A DNA stretch of 64,000 nucleotides from Promicromonospora sp042731755 (lineage in GTDB: Bacteria; Actinomycetota; Actinomycetes; Actinomycetales; Cellulomonadaceae), in NCBI RefSeq assembly GCF_042731755.1, contig NZ_JBHWLR010000025.1, positions 1 to 64,000 of the forward strand, given 5' to 3'. A program made the position numbers and the translations under genes. Below, piece by piece: positions 35,924 to 43,260 of this stretch (the first letter of the stretch is position 1; the number at the start of each line of letters is the position of its first letter). Under the pieces are notes generated by a model, which saw only the letters and a list, made by a program, of their open reading frames with translations, was not told where the DNA came from and ran no database searches.

Positions 35924-37060
35924 GACTCGACCGCCCGCCCTGAACTGCGCTCACGTGCCTGGCTGACCGCCACCGTCGTGCTCGCAGTCCTCGGCCTGTC
36001 GCTGGCCGCCACAGGCGTCCAGCAGCCCGTCGCCGTGCTGGTCACAGTGCTCGGGGCGGCCGGGATCGCCCTGGGCGTGATGGTCTGGGCGCTCGTCCGC
36101 ACGGGCCGCCAGCGCCGCGACTACGAGGACGACCTGACCGCCTGGGCCGCCGAGCGCGCCGCCCAGGCCGAGCGGTTGCGCATCGCGCGCGACCTGCACG
36201 ACCTCGCCTCCCACGGGCTCGGCCTCATCACCGTGCGCGCCGCGGCCGCCCGCACCCTGACCGGACCCGCCGGCGAGGTGGAGCACGCCCGGGCGCTCGC
36301 GGACATCGAACGGACCGGCCGGGCGGCCACGACCGAGCTGCGCCGCATGCTCACGGTGCTGCGCACGCCGGGCGGCGAGACGGCGCCGCTGCGACCGACC
36401 GAGGCGCTCACCGACCTGCCCGACGTCGTCGACTCCGCCCGGGCAGGTGGCGTCGCCGTGACCCTGGAGCTCGGTGACCTCGGCGACGTGTCCGCCGGTG
36501 CGCAGCTGACCGTGTGCGCGATCGTCCGCGAGACGCTCGCCAACACCGCACGGCACGCCGGCCCGACCAGTGCCCGCGTCGCCGTGCGCCGGGAGGCCGA
36601 CACGATCGTCCTGACGGTCGACGACGACGGCCCCGTGGCCGGCTGGCGACCCTGCCCCGGGGCCGGCCAGGGCCTCGTGGGTCTGCGCGAGCGGGTGGCC
36701 GCGCTCGGCGGCACGCTGCAGACCGGTGCGGGCACCGACAACGATGCTGACACCGACGACTCTGACAGCGACACGGGTGCCGCCACCGACACGAGTGACT
36801 GCAGTGCTGATGCCGGTGGCGGCACCCGGGCCCGTGCCGCCGGGTCAGGGTTCCGTGTCGTCGCGCGTCTGCCAGACCATCCGGCCAGCATCAGCCCGGC
36901 CAGCATCAGCCAGGCCCGCATCAGCCAGGCCCGCAGCCCGGCCAGCAGCCCGGCGAGCATCAGCCCGGCGAGCATCAGCCCGGCCAGCGGCCCGGCGAGC
37001 ATCAGCCCGGCGAGCATCAGCCCGGCCAGCGGCCCGTCCGACATGGACACCCGCCGATGA
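35921..37060 (+). CDS. sensor histidine kinase (NarL-partner type) with repeat tail
   Basis: A 379-aa two-component sensor. Two N-terminal membrane helices (about 13-31 and 36-60) with almost no external loop, then HisKA_3 with the phospho-acceptor H93 in RLRIARDLHDLASHGLGL. The ATPase domain has the N box ETLANTARHAG and the G box GQGLVGLRERVAALGGTLQ. Two oddities: an acidic Asp/Ser/Thr insert (about residues 272-302) splits the last strand (GSGFRVVARLP) from the G box, and the C-terminal 60 residues are SPASI repeats encoded by 15-bp units. Intramembrane sensing of envelope stress is typical for such kinases. The stop overlaps the response regulator start (ATGA). Confidence 0.88.
   Translation: MDSTARPELRSRAWLTATVVLAVLGLSLAATGVQQPVAVLVTVLGAAGIALGVMVWALVRTGRQRRDYEDDLTAWAAERAAQAERLRIARDLHDLASHGLGLITVRAAAARTLTGPAGEVEHARALADIERTGRAATTELRRMLTVLRTPGGETAPLRPTEALTDLPDVVDSARAGGVAVTLELGDLGDVSAGAQLTVCAIVRETLANTARHAGPTSARVAVRREADTIVLTVDDDGPVAGWRPCPGAGQGLVGLRERVAALGGTLQTGAGTDNDADTDDSDSDTGAATDTSDCSADAGGGTRARAAGSGFRVVARLPDHPASISPASISQARISQARSPASSPASISPASISPASGPASISPASISPASGPSDMDTRR
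36886..37033 (+). repeat. 15-bp tandem repeats in the kinase 3' end
   Basis: Degenerate copies of AGCATCAGCCCGGCC run for about 150 bases and encode SPASI-type peptides, ending just before the overlapping response-regulator start. Copy number can change by slippage without frameshift when whole units are gained or lost. Confidence 0.88.
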
Positions 37061-37845
37061 GCACCCCGGTCGAGGTGCTCGTCGTGGACGACCAGCCGCT
37101 GATCCGCCACAGCCTCCGGATCGTCGTCGACGGCGCGCCGGACCTCGCCGTGGTCGGCGAGGCCGGCACGGGAGACGCCGCGGTCGCCCGCGCTGCCGAG
37201 CTGCGACCCGACATCGTGCTCATGGACATCCGCATGCCCGGCGGCGACGGTATCGATGCGACCCGCCGCATCCTCGCCGACTCCGGGCCCCACGAGACCC
37301 GCGTCCTTGTGCTGAGCATGTTCGAGCTGGACGAGTACGTCCATGCGGCCCTGCGGGCTGGCGCGAGCGGGTTCCTCCTCAAGGACGCCGAGCCCGAGCG
37401 GCTCGTCGACGCGATCCGGCGCACCCATTCCGGCGAGTCTCTGTTCGCGCCGAGCATCCTCACCCGGCTCGTCGCGCACTACCTCGACCGGCCTGCGGCG
37501 CAGGTCCCCGCCCGGGACGCGGGGGAAGGCCCGGACCGGGACGCGGTGGAGGGCCCGGACCCGCTGAGGGCCCAGGACCCGGCTCCGGAAGCGGCGGCAC
37601 ATCGCACCGCGCTACAGGCCCCGCAGGGACCGGGCGTCCTCACCGACCGCGAGACCGAGGTGCTCACCCAGGTGGGCCGGGGCCTCTCGAACGACGAGAT
37701 CACCCGGGCGCTCACCATCTCGATGGGCACCGTCAAGACCCACATCGGCAGCCTGCGGGCCAAGCTGCACGCCCGCGACCGGGCACAGCTGGTGATCGCC
37801 GCGTACGACCACGGGCTGGTGGGCACCAGCCGGAACGAGGCCTGA
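37057..37845 (+). CDS. NarL/LuxR-family response regulator
   Basis: A 262-aa regulator. The receiver domain has the acidic pair in VLVVDDQPLIR, phospho-acceptor D57 in DIVLMDIRMPGGDG, and K in GASGFLLKDAEPERLVDAIR. The C-terminal LuxR-type helix-turn-helix reads LTDRETEVLTQVGRGLSNDE and SMGTVKTHIGSLRAKL. A 45-residue Pro/Ala/Asp linker between the domains is longer than usual. It is translationally coupled to the kinase and probably controls the divergent ABC exporter. Downstream are short tandem repeats. Confidence 0.92.
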   Translation: MSTPVEVLVVDDQPLIRHSLRIVVDGAPDLAVVGEAGTGDAAVARAAELRPDIVLMDIRMPGGDGIDATRRILADSGPHETRVLVLSMFELDEYVHAALRAGASGFLLKDAEPERLVDAIRRTHSGESLFAPSILTRLVAHYLDRPAAQVPARDAGEGPDRDAVEGPDPLRAQDPAPEAAAHRTALQAPQGPGVLTDRETEVLTQVGRGLSNDEITRALTISMGTVKTHIGSLRAKLHARDRAQLVIAAYDHGLVGTSRNEA

Positions 37846-37882
37846 CCCCGATCGGCCCAGCGCCGACCGCCGGCGTCAGCCC

Positions 37883-37935
37883 ACCGTGACCATCAGGACC
37901 CCGTCACCATCAGGACCCCGTCACCATCAGGACAC
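37883..37935. repeat. short tandem repeat between convergent genes
   Basis: Three nearly identical copies of CCGTCACCATCAGGACC-type units lie between the response regulator stop and the ctaA stop, the last running into the ctaA 3' end. No hairpin terminator is visible in this 92-base gap. Confidence 0.75.
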
Positions 37936-37937
37936 CG

Positions 37938-38861
37938 TCACCGCACCCGCGTCGTCAGCCACACCCGCGTCGTACCCGCGATGAGCGCCGCCGCGCCGAT
38001 CATGTGCAGCCCGACGAGCAGCTCGGGCAGGTCGGTGAAGTACTGCACGTACCCGATCAGGCCCTGCGCCAGCGTGATCACCAGCAGGGTGACGGCCGCA
38101 CGGCGCACCTCGGCCGGCCCGCGCCGGACCGCCACCAGGAAGGCGACCAGGACAGCCAGGAACACCCACACCGCGGCGGCGTGCCACTTGGTCAGGACCG
38201 CCGGGTCGATGGCGAACCGGTAACCCACCTCGGAGTCGCCGCTGTGCGGGCCGGCTCCGGTGGTCAGCACGCCGAACACGACCACGACGGCGGTCAGCCC
38301 GGCCAGGGCCCACGCGAGGGTGCGCACGCGCGGCGCGACCACGAGCCGCGGGGTGCCGTCGCCCTCGCCGTGCCGGTGCAACAGGTACAGGGACACGGCG
38401 ACCAGCGCGCCGGAGACCGCGAAGTGCAGGGACACCCAGCCCGGGTGCAGGTGCAGCAGCACCACGATGCCGCCGATCAGCGCCTGCATCAGCACGCCCA
38501 CGATCGGCGCCAGGCCGAGCATGCGGTAGGACGCGGTGCGCTTCAGGTCGGTGCACACCAGCACCGCGAGCAGCACCGCGATGACCCCGAGCACGCCCGT
38601 CAGCGTGCGGTTGCCGAACTCGATGTAGGGGTGCAGCGTCGTCGCCTCGTGGAACTGCGGGGTGAAGCTGCCGGGCTCGCACTGCGGCCAGGTGGAACAG
38701 CCCAGGCCCGAGTCGGTCAGGCGCACGGCGCCGCCGGTCCCGATGATGCCGATCTGGCCGATCAGGTTCGCGATCAGGACCGCGCGGGTCCAGTGGCGAA
38801 AGCGGTCCACGCGGCCGGGGAGCGCGTCGAGCCAGGAGACGGGGGCGGCGGGTGCGGTCAC
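37938..38861 (-). CDS. ctaA: heme A synthase (COX15/CtaA family)
   Basis: Oxidises heme O to heme A for cytochrome aa3 oxidase. 307 aa with eight hydrophobic helices. Characteristic features are LIGQIGIIGTGGAVRLTDSG with the following LGCSTWPQCEPG cysteine pair, the conserved H in EFGNRTLTG/TLHPYIEFGN, HPGWVSLHFAVSGAL, DPAVLTKWHAAAVWVF and LHMIGAAALIAGTT histidines that bind heme. The start is GTG 38861, because TAGCGT lies seven bases upstream and implies a leaderless mRNA; longer frames are unsupported. In other actinobacteria ctaA likewise lies near the ABC exporter and suf genes; here a protease gene intervenes. Confidence 0.92.
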   Translation of the reverse strand: MTAPAAPVSWLDALPGRVDRFRHWTRAVLIANLIGQIGIIGTGGAVRLTDSGLGCSTWPQCEPGSFTPQFHEATTLHPYIEFGNRTLTGVLGVIAVLLAVLVCTDLKRTASYRMLGLAPIVGVLMQALIGGIVVLLHLHPGWVSLHFAVSGALVAVSLYLLHRHGEGDGTPRLVVAPRVRTLAWALAGLTAVVVVFGVLTTGAGPHSGDSEVGYRFAIDPAVLTKWHAAAVWVFLAVLVAFLVAVRRGPAEVRRAAVTLLVITLAQGLIGYVQYFTDLPELLVGLHMIGAAALIAGTTRVWLTTRVR

Positions 38862-38874
38862 GGGTCCCACGCTA
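38859..38874 (-). promoter_or_regulatory. leaderless promoter of ctaA
   Basis: On the minus strand TAGCGT (38874 to 38869) is followed by seven bases (GGGACCC) and GTG at 38861. The geometry fits transcription starting at the codon. Confidence 0.5.
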
Positions 38875-38953
38875 GTGCCCGACGACGGCGTCGCCTCCCG
38901 TGCTCGTCCCGGACCGGGTGTGATTCTTTGCCGACTAGCTGTCAGGAACGCCA

Positions 38954-38984
38954 CAGGGGCCCCGGCGCGATGCCGGGACCCCTG
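38954..38984 (-). terminator. hairpin terminator after the subtilisin-like protease gene
   Basis: CAGGGGCCCCGGC (38954-38966) pairs with GCCGGGACCCCTG (38972-38984) apart from one mismatch. It lies 18 bases beyond the protease stop on the minus strand. The following bases are not T-rich. Confidence 0.6.
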
Positions 38985-39002
38985 CGTGACGAGGAGGAAC
39001 CG

Positions 39003-40217
39003 TCAGAGACCGCTGACGCTCAGCAGCAGGTTCGGCGAGCCCGTGCCCGGGTCGGACACGACGTCCGGCACGGCCGCACCGGTCAGGGCGTCGCCGACCT
39101 CGGCCGGCGTCGCGCCCGGGTTGCCGCCCAGCACGAGCGCTGCGGCGCCCGCGACGTGCGGCGTGGCCATCGAGGTACCGCTGATGGTGTTCGTGGCGGT
39201 GTCGCCGGTGTACCAGGCCGACGTGATGTCGGTACCGGGCGCGAAGATGTCCACGCAGGTGCCGATGTTGGAGTACACGGCGCGGGCGTCCGTGTCCTCG
39301 GTGGCGCCCACCGTGAGGGCCTCCGGCGTGGAGCCCGGTGAGCCGTCGCAGGCGTCGGCGGCGTAGTCGTTGCCGGCGGCCAGGGCGAAGGTGACCCCGT
39401 CCGCGACGGCCTCGGACACGGCGTCGTTCACGGCCTGCGAGAAGCCGCCGCCGAGCGACATGTTGGCCACCGCCGGCTCGCCGGCCTGGTGATCGGCCGT
39501 CACCCAGTCGATGCCGGCGATGACGCCGTCGTACGTGCCGGAGCCGCTGCAGTCCAGCACGCGGACCGCGACGAGCGAGACGTCCTTGGCGACGCCGTAG
39601 GACGAGCCGCCCACGGTGCCGGCGACGTGCGTGCCGTGGCCCGCGCAGTCGGTGGCGTCGTCGTCGTTGTCCACGGTGTCGGTGCCGCTGACCGCGCGGC
39701 CGCCGAAGTCCTCGTGGGTGGTCAGGATGCCGGTGTCGACGATGTACGCCGTCACGCCCGAGCCCGAGTTCCCGTACGTGTACGAGTCGTCGAGCGGCAG
39801 GCTCTCCTGGTCGATGCGGTCCAGACCCCAGGAGGGGACCGGCGACTGCGTGTCCGTCGCGGTCATGACCCGGTTCTGCTCCACGTACGCGACGGACGGG
39901 TCCGCCTCGAGCCGCTCGGCCTGCGCCGCCGACATCGACGCCGAGAAGCCGCGCACCGCGTTGGTGTAGGAGCGCTGCACCTCGCCGCCGTACTCCTGCA
40001 CCAGGCCGCTGGCCGCGGAGCGGACCTGGCCCTTGCTGACACCGCTGTCCTTGAGGACCACGATGTACGAGTCCTCGATCAGTGCGCCCGCGACGGGTAC
40101 GGGTGCCTCGTCCGGAGCTGCCGAGGCCACGGCCGCTGCGGCCGGGGCCGCCGCGAGGGCGATCGCGATACCGGCACCGACGATCAGCCGGCGACGGTTG
40201 CTGAGAGTGGAAGTCAC
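39003..40217 (-). CDS. secreted subtilisin-like serine protease (S8A, proteinase K type)
   Basis: Extracellular endopeptidase of 404 aa. Signal peptide (about residues 1-33, RLIVGAGIAIALAAAPAAAA), then an I9 inhibitor prodomain (about 48-120, DSYIVVLKDSGVSKGQVRSA to DPSVAYVEQNRVM) and the S8 catalytic domain. The triad is D161 (YIVDTGI), H194 (GHGTHVAGT) and S349 (GTSMATPHVAG), with the oxyanion Asn in AAGNDYAADACD. Cysteine pairs suggest disulfides as in proteinase K. GTG 40217 is preferred: GGGAGG lies upstream and the signal peptide begins immediately; a longer ATG start would add a non-signal stretch. It interrupts the usual ctaA/ABC/suf neighbourhood, so it is probably a later insertion. 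Confidence 0.93.
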   Translation of the reverse strand: MTSTLSNRRRLIVGAGIAIALAAAPAAAAVASAAPDEAPVPVAGALIEDSYIVVLKDSGVSKGQVRSAASGLVQEYGGEVQRSYTNAVRGFSASMSAAQAERLEADPSVAYVEQNRVMTATDTQSPVPSWGLDRIDQESLPLDDSYTYGNSGSGVTAYIVDTGILTTHEDFGGRAVSGTDTVDNDDDATDCAGHGTHVAGTVGGSSYGVAKDVSLVAVRVLDCSGSGTYDGVIAGIDWVTADHQAGEPAVANMSLGGGFSQAVNDAVSEAVADGVTFALAAGNDYAADACDGSPGSTPEALTVGATEDTDARAVYSNIGTCVDIFAPGTDITSAWYTGDTATNTISGTSMATPHVAGAAALVLGGNPGATPAEVGDALTGAAVPDVVSDPGTGSPNLLLSVSGL

Positions 40218-40381
40218 GCTGCCTCCCTGGGGAATGTAGGTGAAGTGGACCCTAAATGGGCAAATTTCACCCGCCAACCTCTCGAAAAGGTCATACCGCC
40301 CAGGTATGCGTGCGTGGTAAGTAGTTCCCCGGTCAGGCCCGGGTAGCGGTCAGCGCCGGCGGAATCAGGGCCGGTGAAGGC

Positions 40382-41176
40382 TCAGTGCCACCGGAACAGG
40401 CGGGCCGCGCCCGCGCCGAGCGCCGCGGTCCAGGCCAGCAGCACCACCACGGAGAACGGGGGCACGGACCCGTACAGCAGCGCCCCGCGCATCGCCTCGC
40501 CCAGCGCGCCCGACGGCAGCAGCACCGCCACGTGCGCCAGCGGCCCCGCGAGCTGTTGCGCGGGCAGCAGCACGCCGCCGCCCACGGTGAGCAGCACGAG
40601 GACCAGGTTGGCGACGGCGAGCACGCCCTCGGCGCGCAGGGTCCCCGCGAGCAGCAGGGCCAGGGCGGTGAACGCGGCGGTCCCGAGCAGCACGGCGCCG
40701 ACGACGGCGGGCAGCGCGCCCAGCTCCGGCCGCCAGCCCAGCGCCACCGCGACGCCGCAGATGACGACCACCTGCACCACCTCGACGGCGAGCACGCCGA
40801 GCACCTTGCCGGCCAGCAGCCCGGACCGGCCCAGCGGCGTCGTCGCCATGAGGCGCAGCACGCCGTTGCGCCGGTCGAACGCGGTGGCGATCGCCTGCGA
40901 GGTGAACGCCGTCGACATCACGGCGAGCGCGAGCACGCCCGGCGTCACGAAGTCGACGCGCGAGAAGCCGTGCGTGTCGAGGTCGATGAACGACGTGCGC
41001 ACCAGGGCGAAGAGCACCAGGACGGGCAGCACGATCGTCACGAGGAGCTGCTCGCCGTTGCGCAGGATCGCGCGGGTCTCGAACGACGCCTGGGCGGCGA
41101 TCCGGCGCGCGGCCGGCGCGGCGGCGGGCTCTACCCGCGCGGCGGCGGGCTCGACCCGCGTGGTGGGCGCGCTCAT
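40382..41176 (-). CDS. ABC-2 exporter permease near suf
   Basis: A 264-aa permease with six hydrophobic segments (LLVTIVLPVLVLFALVRTSF, VDFVTPGVLALAVMSTAFTS, VLGVLAVEVVQVVVICGVAV, LAVANLVLVLLTVGGGVLLP). The DRRNGVLRLMATTPLGRSGL cytoplasmic loop is typical of ABC-2 transporters. Residues 5-25 are a repeat of RVEPAAA. ATG 41176 overlaps the stop of the upstream ATPase gene (ATGA). Transport partner of the 41173-42249 ATPase. Its homologues in other actinobacteria also lie divergently next to sufR; the substrate is unknown. Confidence 0.88.
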   Translation of the reverse strand: MSAPTTRVEPAAARVEPAAAPAARRIAAQASFETRAILRNGEQLLVTIVLPVLVLFALVRTSFIDLDTHGFSRVDFVTPGVLALAVMSTAFTSQAIATAFDRRNGVLRLMATTPLGRSGLLAGKVLGVLAVEVVQVVVICGVAVALGWRPELGALPAVVGAVLLGTAAFTALALLLAGTLRAEGVLAVANLVLVLLTVGGGVLLPAQQLAGPLAHVAVLLPSGALGEAMRGALLYGSVPPFSVVVLLAWTAALGAGAARLFRWH

Positions 41177-42249
41177 CGCAGGTGCCTCCCGGTGAGGTCG
41201 AGGAAGACGTCCTCGAGGGTGCGGCTGCCGGTGGTGACCGATCGCGCCAGCACGCCCTGCCCGGCGAGCCACGCGGCCACGGCGGCCACGGCCGCCGGGT
41301 CCACGGCCCCGGTCACGGTGTACACGCCGGCCTCGCTCTCGCCGACCACCCACTCGCCTTCTCGTTGAGTGCTGGGTATCTGCGGGGTTTGGGCCGGTTC
41401 GGGCGACAAATGTCCAGCACTCAGCGAGTGGAGGGCGGTGCGGAGCGGGGTGAGGTCCAGGTTCGGGGTGGCCTCGACCCGGATCGAGCCCGGGCCCGCG
41501 CCGCTCCCGGACGTCAGGTCGCGGACGGTGCCCGACGCGATCACCCGGCCGTGGTCCACGACGTGCACGTGGTCGGCGAGGTCGGCGGCCTCGTCCATGA
41601 GGTGCGTGGTCAGCACGATGGCGACGCCGTCGGACCGCAGCTCGCGCACCAGGTCCCAGACGGCGCGCCGGCTCTGGGGGTCCATGCCGGCGCTGGGCTC
41701 GTCGAGGAACACGACGTCGGGCCGACCGACCACGGCCGCGGCGAGCGCGACGCGCTGGCGCTGCCCGCCGGACAGGCGGCGCACCGTGGTGCGCGCGAAG
41801 CCGTGCAGCCCGAGGCGTTCGGCGAGCTCGTCCACGGGGCGGGGTGTGGCGTACATGGCGGCGACGTGCCGCAGCAGCTCCAGGGCGCGCACCCCGGTGG
41901 GCAGCCCGCCGTCCTGCAGCATGACGCCGACCCGCGGGCGCAGCGCCCGGGCGTCGGCCACGGGGTCGTGTCCCAGCACCCGGACGGTGCCTCCGTCGGG
42001 GGAGCGCAGGCCCTCGCAGCACTCGATGGTGGTCGTCTTGCCCGCGCCGTTGGGGCCGAGGACGGCGGTGACGGCGCCCGGGCGGGCGGTCAGGTCCAGG
42101 CCGTCGACGACGGCGCGGCCGTCGTAGCGTTTGACGAGCCCGCGCACCTGGACGGCGACCTCGTGGTCGGCACCGGCGGGGCTGGCTGTGGCGGCGTCCG
42201 CGGTGGCCGCCTGGGCGGGGTCGATCGCGGGCGCGTCGGACAGGGGCAC
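41173..42249 (-). CDS. ABC exporter ATPase near suf, interrupted by a palindromic repeat
   Basis: A 358-aa ATPase with Walker A GPNGAGKTTTIECCEGL (about residues 64-80), Q-loop VMLQDGGLPTGVRA, signature LSGGQRQRVALAAAV, Walker B VVFLDEPSAGMDPQSRRAVW and H-loop VLTTHLMDEAADL. The C-terminal accessory domain (ending RTLEDVFLDLTGRHLR) contains about 25 extra residues, HSLSAGHLSPEPAQTPQIPS and neighbours, encoded by the palindrome at 41361-41428; the frame stays open. GTG 42249 is chosen because TACGAT lies six bases upstream, implying a leaderless mRNA; a longer frame would extend into the divergent promoter region. Confidence 0.9.
   Translation of the reverse strand: MPLSDAPAIDPAQAATADAATASPAGADHEVAVQVRGLVKRYDGRAVVDGLDLTARPGAVTAVLGPNGAGKTTTIECCEGLRSPDGGTVRVLGHDPVADARALRPRVGVMLQDGGLPTGVRALELLRHVAAMYATPRPVDELAERLGLHGFARTTVRRLSGGQRQRVALAAAVVGRPDVVFLDEPSAGMDPQSRRAVWDLVRELRSDGVAIVLTTHLMDEAADLADHVHVVDHGRVIASGTVRDLTSGSGAGPGSIRVEATPNLDLTPLRTALHSLSAGHLSPEPAQTPQIPSTQREGEWVVGESEAGVYTVTGAVDPAAVAAVAAWLAGQGVLARSVTTGSRTLEDVFLDLTGRHLR
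41361..41428. repeat. palindromic repeat, family E, inside the ATPase gene
   Basis: CTCGTTGAGTGCTGG (41361-41375) and CCAGCACTCAGCGAG (41414-41428) pair at 14 of 15 positions around a 38-base loop. The arm GTTGAGTGCTGGG is identical to that flanking the first assembly gap (2688-2699). It lies within a coding region and adds an in-frame insert to the protein, so the element is mobile or was once so. Confidence 0.85.
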
Positions 42250-42261
42250 CGCACAATCGTA
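42247..42261 (-). promoter_or_regulatory. leaderless promoter of the ABC ATPase gene
   Basis: Minus strand TACGAT (42261 to 42256), six bases, then GTG at 42249. No ribosome-binding site. Confidence 0.48.
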
Positions 42262-42378
42262 GGCGGCGTCCCGCGCGGACGGTGTCGCCCGGCGTGACCT
42301 GGGGGTGGACCTCGCGTGTGAGATGTGTCGCGATCGACCACAACTGAGGGTCGCCTTCCTTGCGCATCTCGAATTAGG

Positions 42379-42392
42379 GAACAAGGATGTTC
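42379..42392 (+). promoter_or_regulatory. candidate SufR operator
   Basis: GAACA-agga-TGTTC is a perfect 5-bp inverted repeat with a 4-base spacer in the region between the divergent ABC ATPase and sufR genes, 80 bases before the sufR start. Autoregulation of the suf operon by an Fe-S-bound SufR is known in other bacteria; assigning this site is inference. Confidence 0.45.
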
Positions 42393-42471
42393 TCAAAAGC
42401 ATTGGCGTCTACGAAGGCGTGCCCACCGGGTGAGGTCTGCCCCCGGACCGACGAACGAGGAGGTGACCAGC

Positions 42472-43260
42472 ATGAGCGCACCGGCACAGGTGTCCGCCGG
42501 CCACGCGGTGAGCCATCCGGCGAGCCACGAGACCGACGGCACCACGCGACGGCGCGTGCTCGAGCTCGTCGCCTCCCGCGGTCCGGTCACTGCGGGCGCG
42601 CTGGCCGCCGTCCTGGGCCTGACCGCCCCGGCCGTGCGCCGGCACCTCGGCCTCCTGGAGGAGGACGGCAAGATCACCGTCCACGAGGCCACGCCGTCGG
42701 GCACCCCCCGGCGCGGGCGCCCCGCGCGGCGGTACGTCGTCACGAGCGGCGGCCAGTCCGAGCTGGCGGGCGGCTACCAGGAGATCGCCCGGCAGGTGCT
42801 GCGGTTCCTCAAGGAGACCGGCGGCAGCCAGGCGGTGGCGGGCTTCGCCAAGGAGCGGTTCGACGCCGTCGCGCGCAGCTACGCACCGCACCTCACGGCG
42901 TCCGACGCCGAGGGCCGCGCCGCCCAGCTCGTCCAGCTCCTGTCGGCGGACGGCTACGCCGCCTCCGTGCGGCCGGTGCCGGCGCCGCTGACCGGCCCCA
43001 CGGCCGGTGTCGTGGCGCCCGCGGTCCAGCTCTGCCAGGGGCACTGCCCGGTCCAGCACGTGGCCGAGGAGTTCCCCGAGCTGTGCGAGCAGGAGGCCCG
43101 CGCGTTCAGCGAGCTGCTGGGCTCGCACGTCCAGCGGCTGGCGACCATCGCCGGTGGCGCACATGCTTGCACGACCAACATCCCCGTGAACGTCTCCGCC
43201 CACCAGGGCGCGGGCGTCCCGAGGTCCTTCCCCGCGACGACCCCCACCGAAGGAAAGTGA
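42472..43260 (+). CDS. sufR: Fe-S-sensing repressor SufR
   Basis: A 262-aa regulator that binds an iron-sulfur cluster and represses the suf operon when clusters are plentiful. The N-terminal winged helix reads RRRVLELVASRGPVTAGALA and GLTAPAVRRHLGLLEEDGKI (residues about 24-70). The sensor part carries C188 and C192 in LCQGHCPVQH and C205 in PELCEQEA, the cysteine spacing of SufR proteins, plus another Cys near 232. ATG 42472 has GAGGAGGTGA upstream; the longer in-frame extension starts inside the promoter. The stop overlaps the sufB ATG. First gene of the operon. Confidence 0.92.
   Translation: MSAPAQVSAGHAVSHPASHETDGTTRRRVLELVASRGPVTAGALAAVLGLTAPAVRRHLGLLEEDGKITVHEATPSGTPRRGRPARRYVVTSGGQSELAGGYQEIARQVLRFLKETGGSQAVAGFAKERFDAVARSYAPHLTASDAEGRAAQLVQLLSADGYAASVRPVPAPLTGPTAGVVAPAVQLCQGHCPVQHVAEEFPELCEQEARAFSELLGSHVQRLATIAGGAHACTTNIPVNVSAHQGAGVPRSFPATTPTEGK

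Noticed and set aside
36121..37602. Hydrophobic AGLMLAGL repeats on the minus strand, resembling a membrane protein
   Set aside because: It is the antisense of the SPASI repeat DNA of the kinase; no signal, start site or family support.
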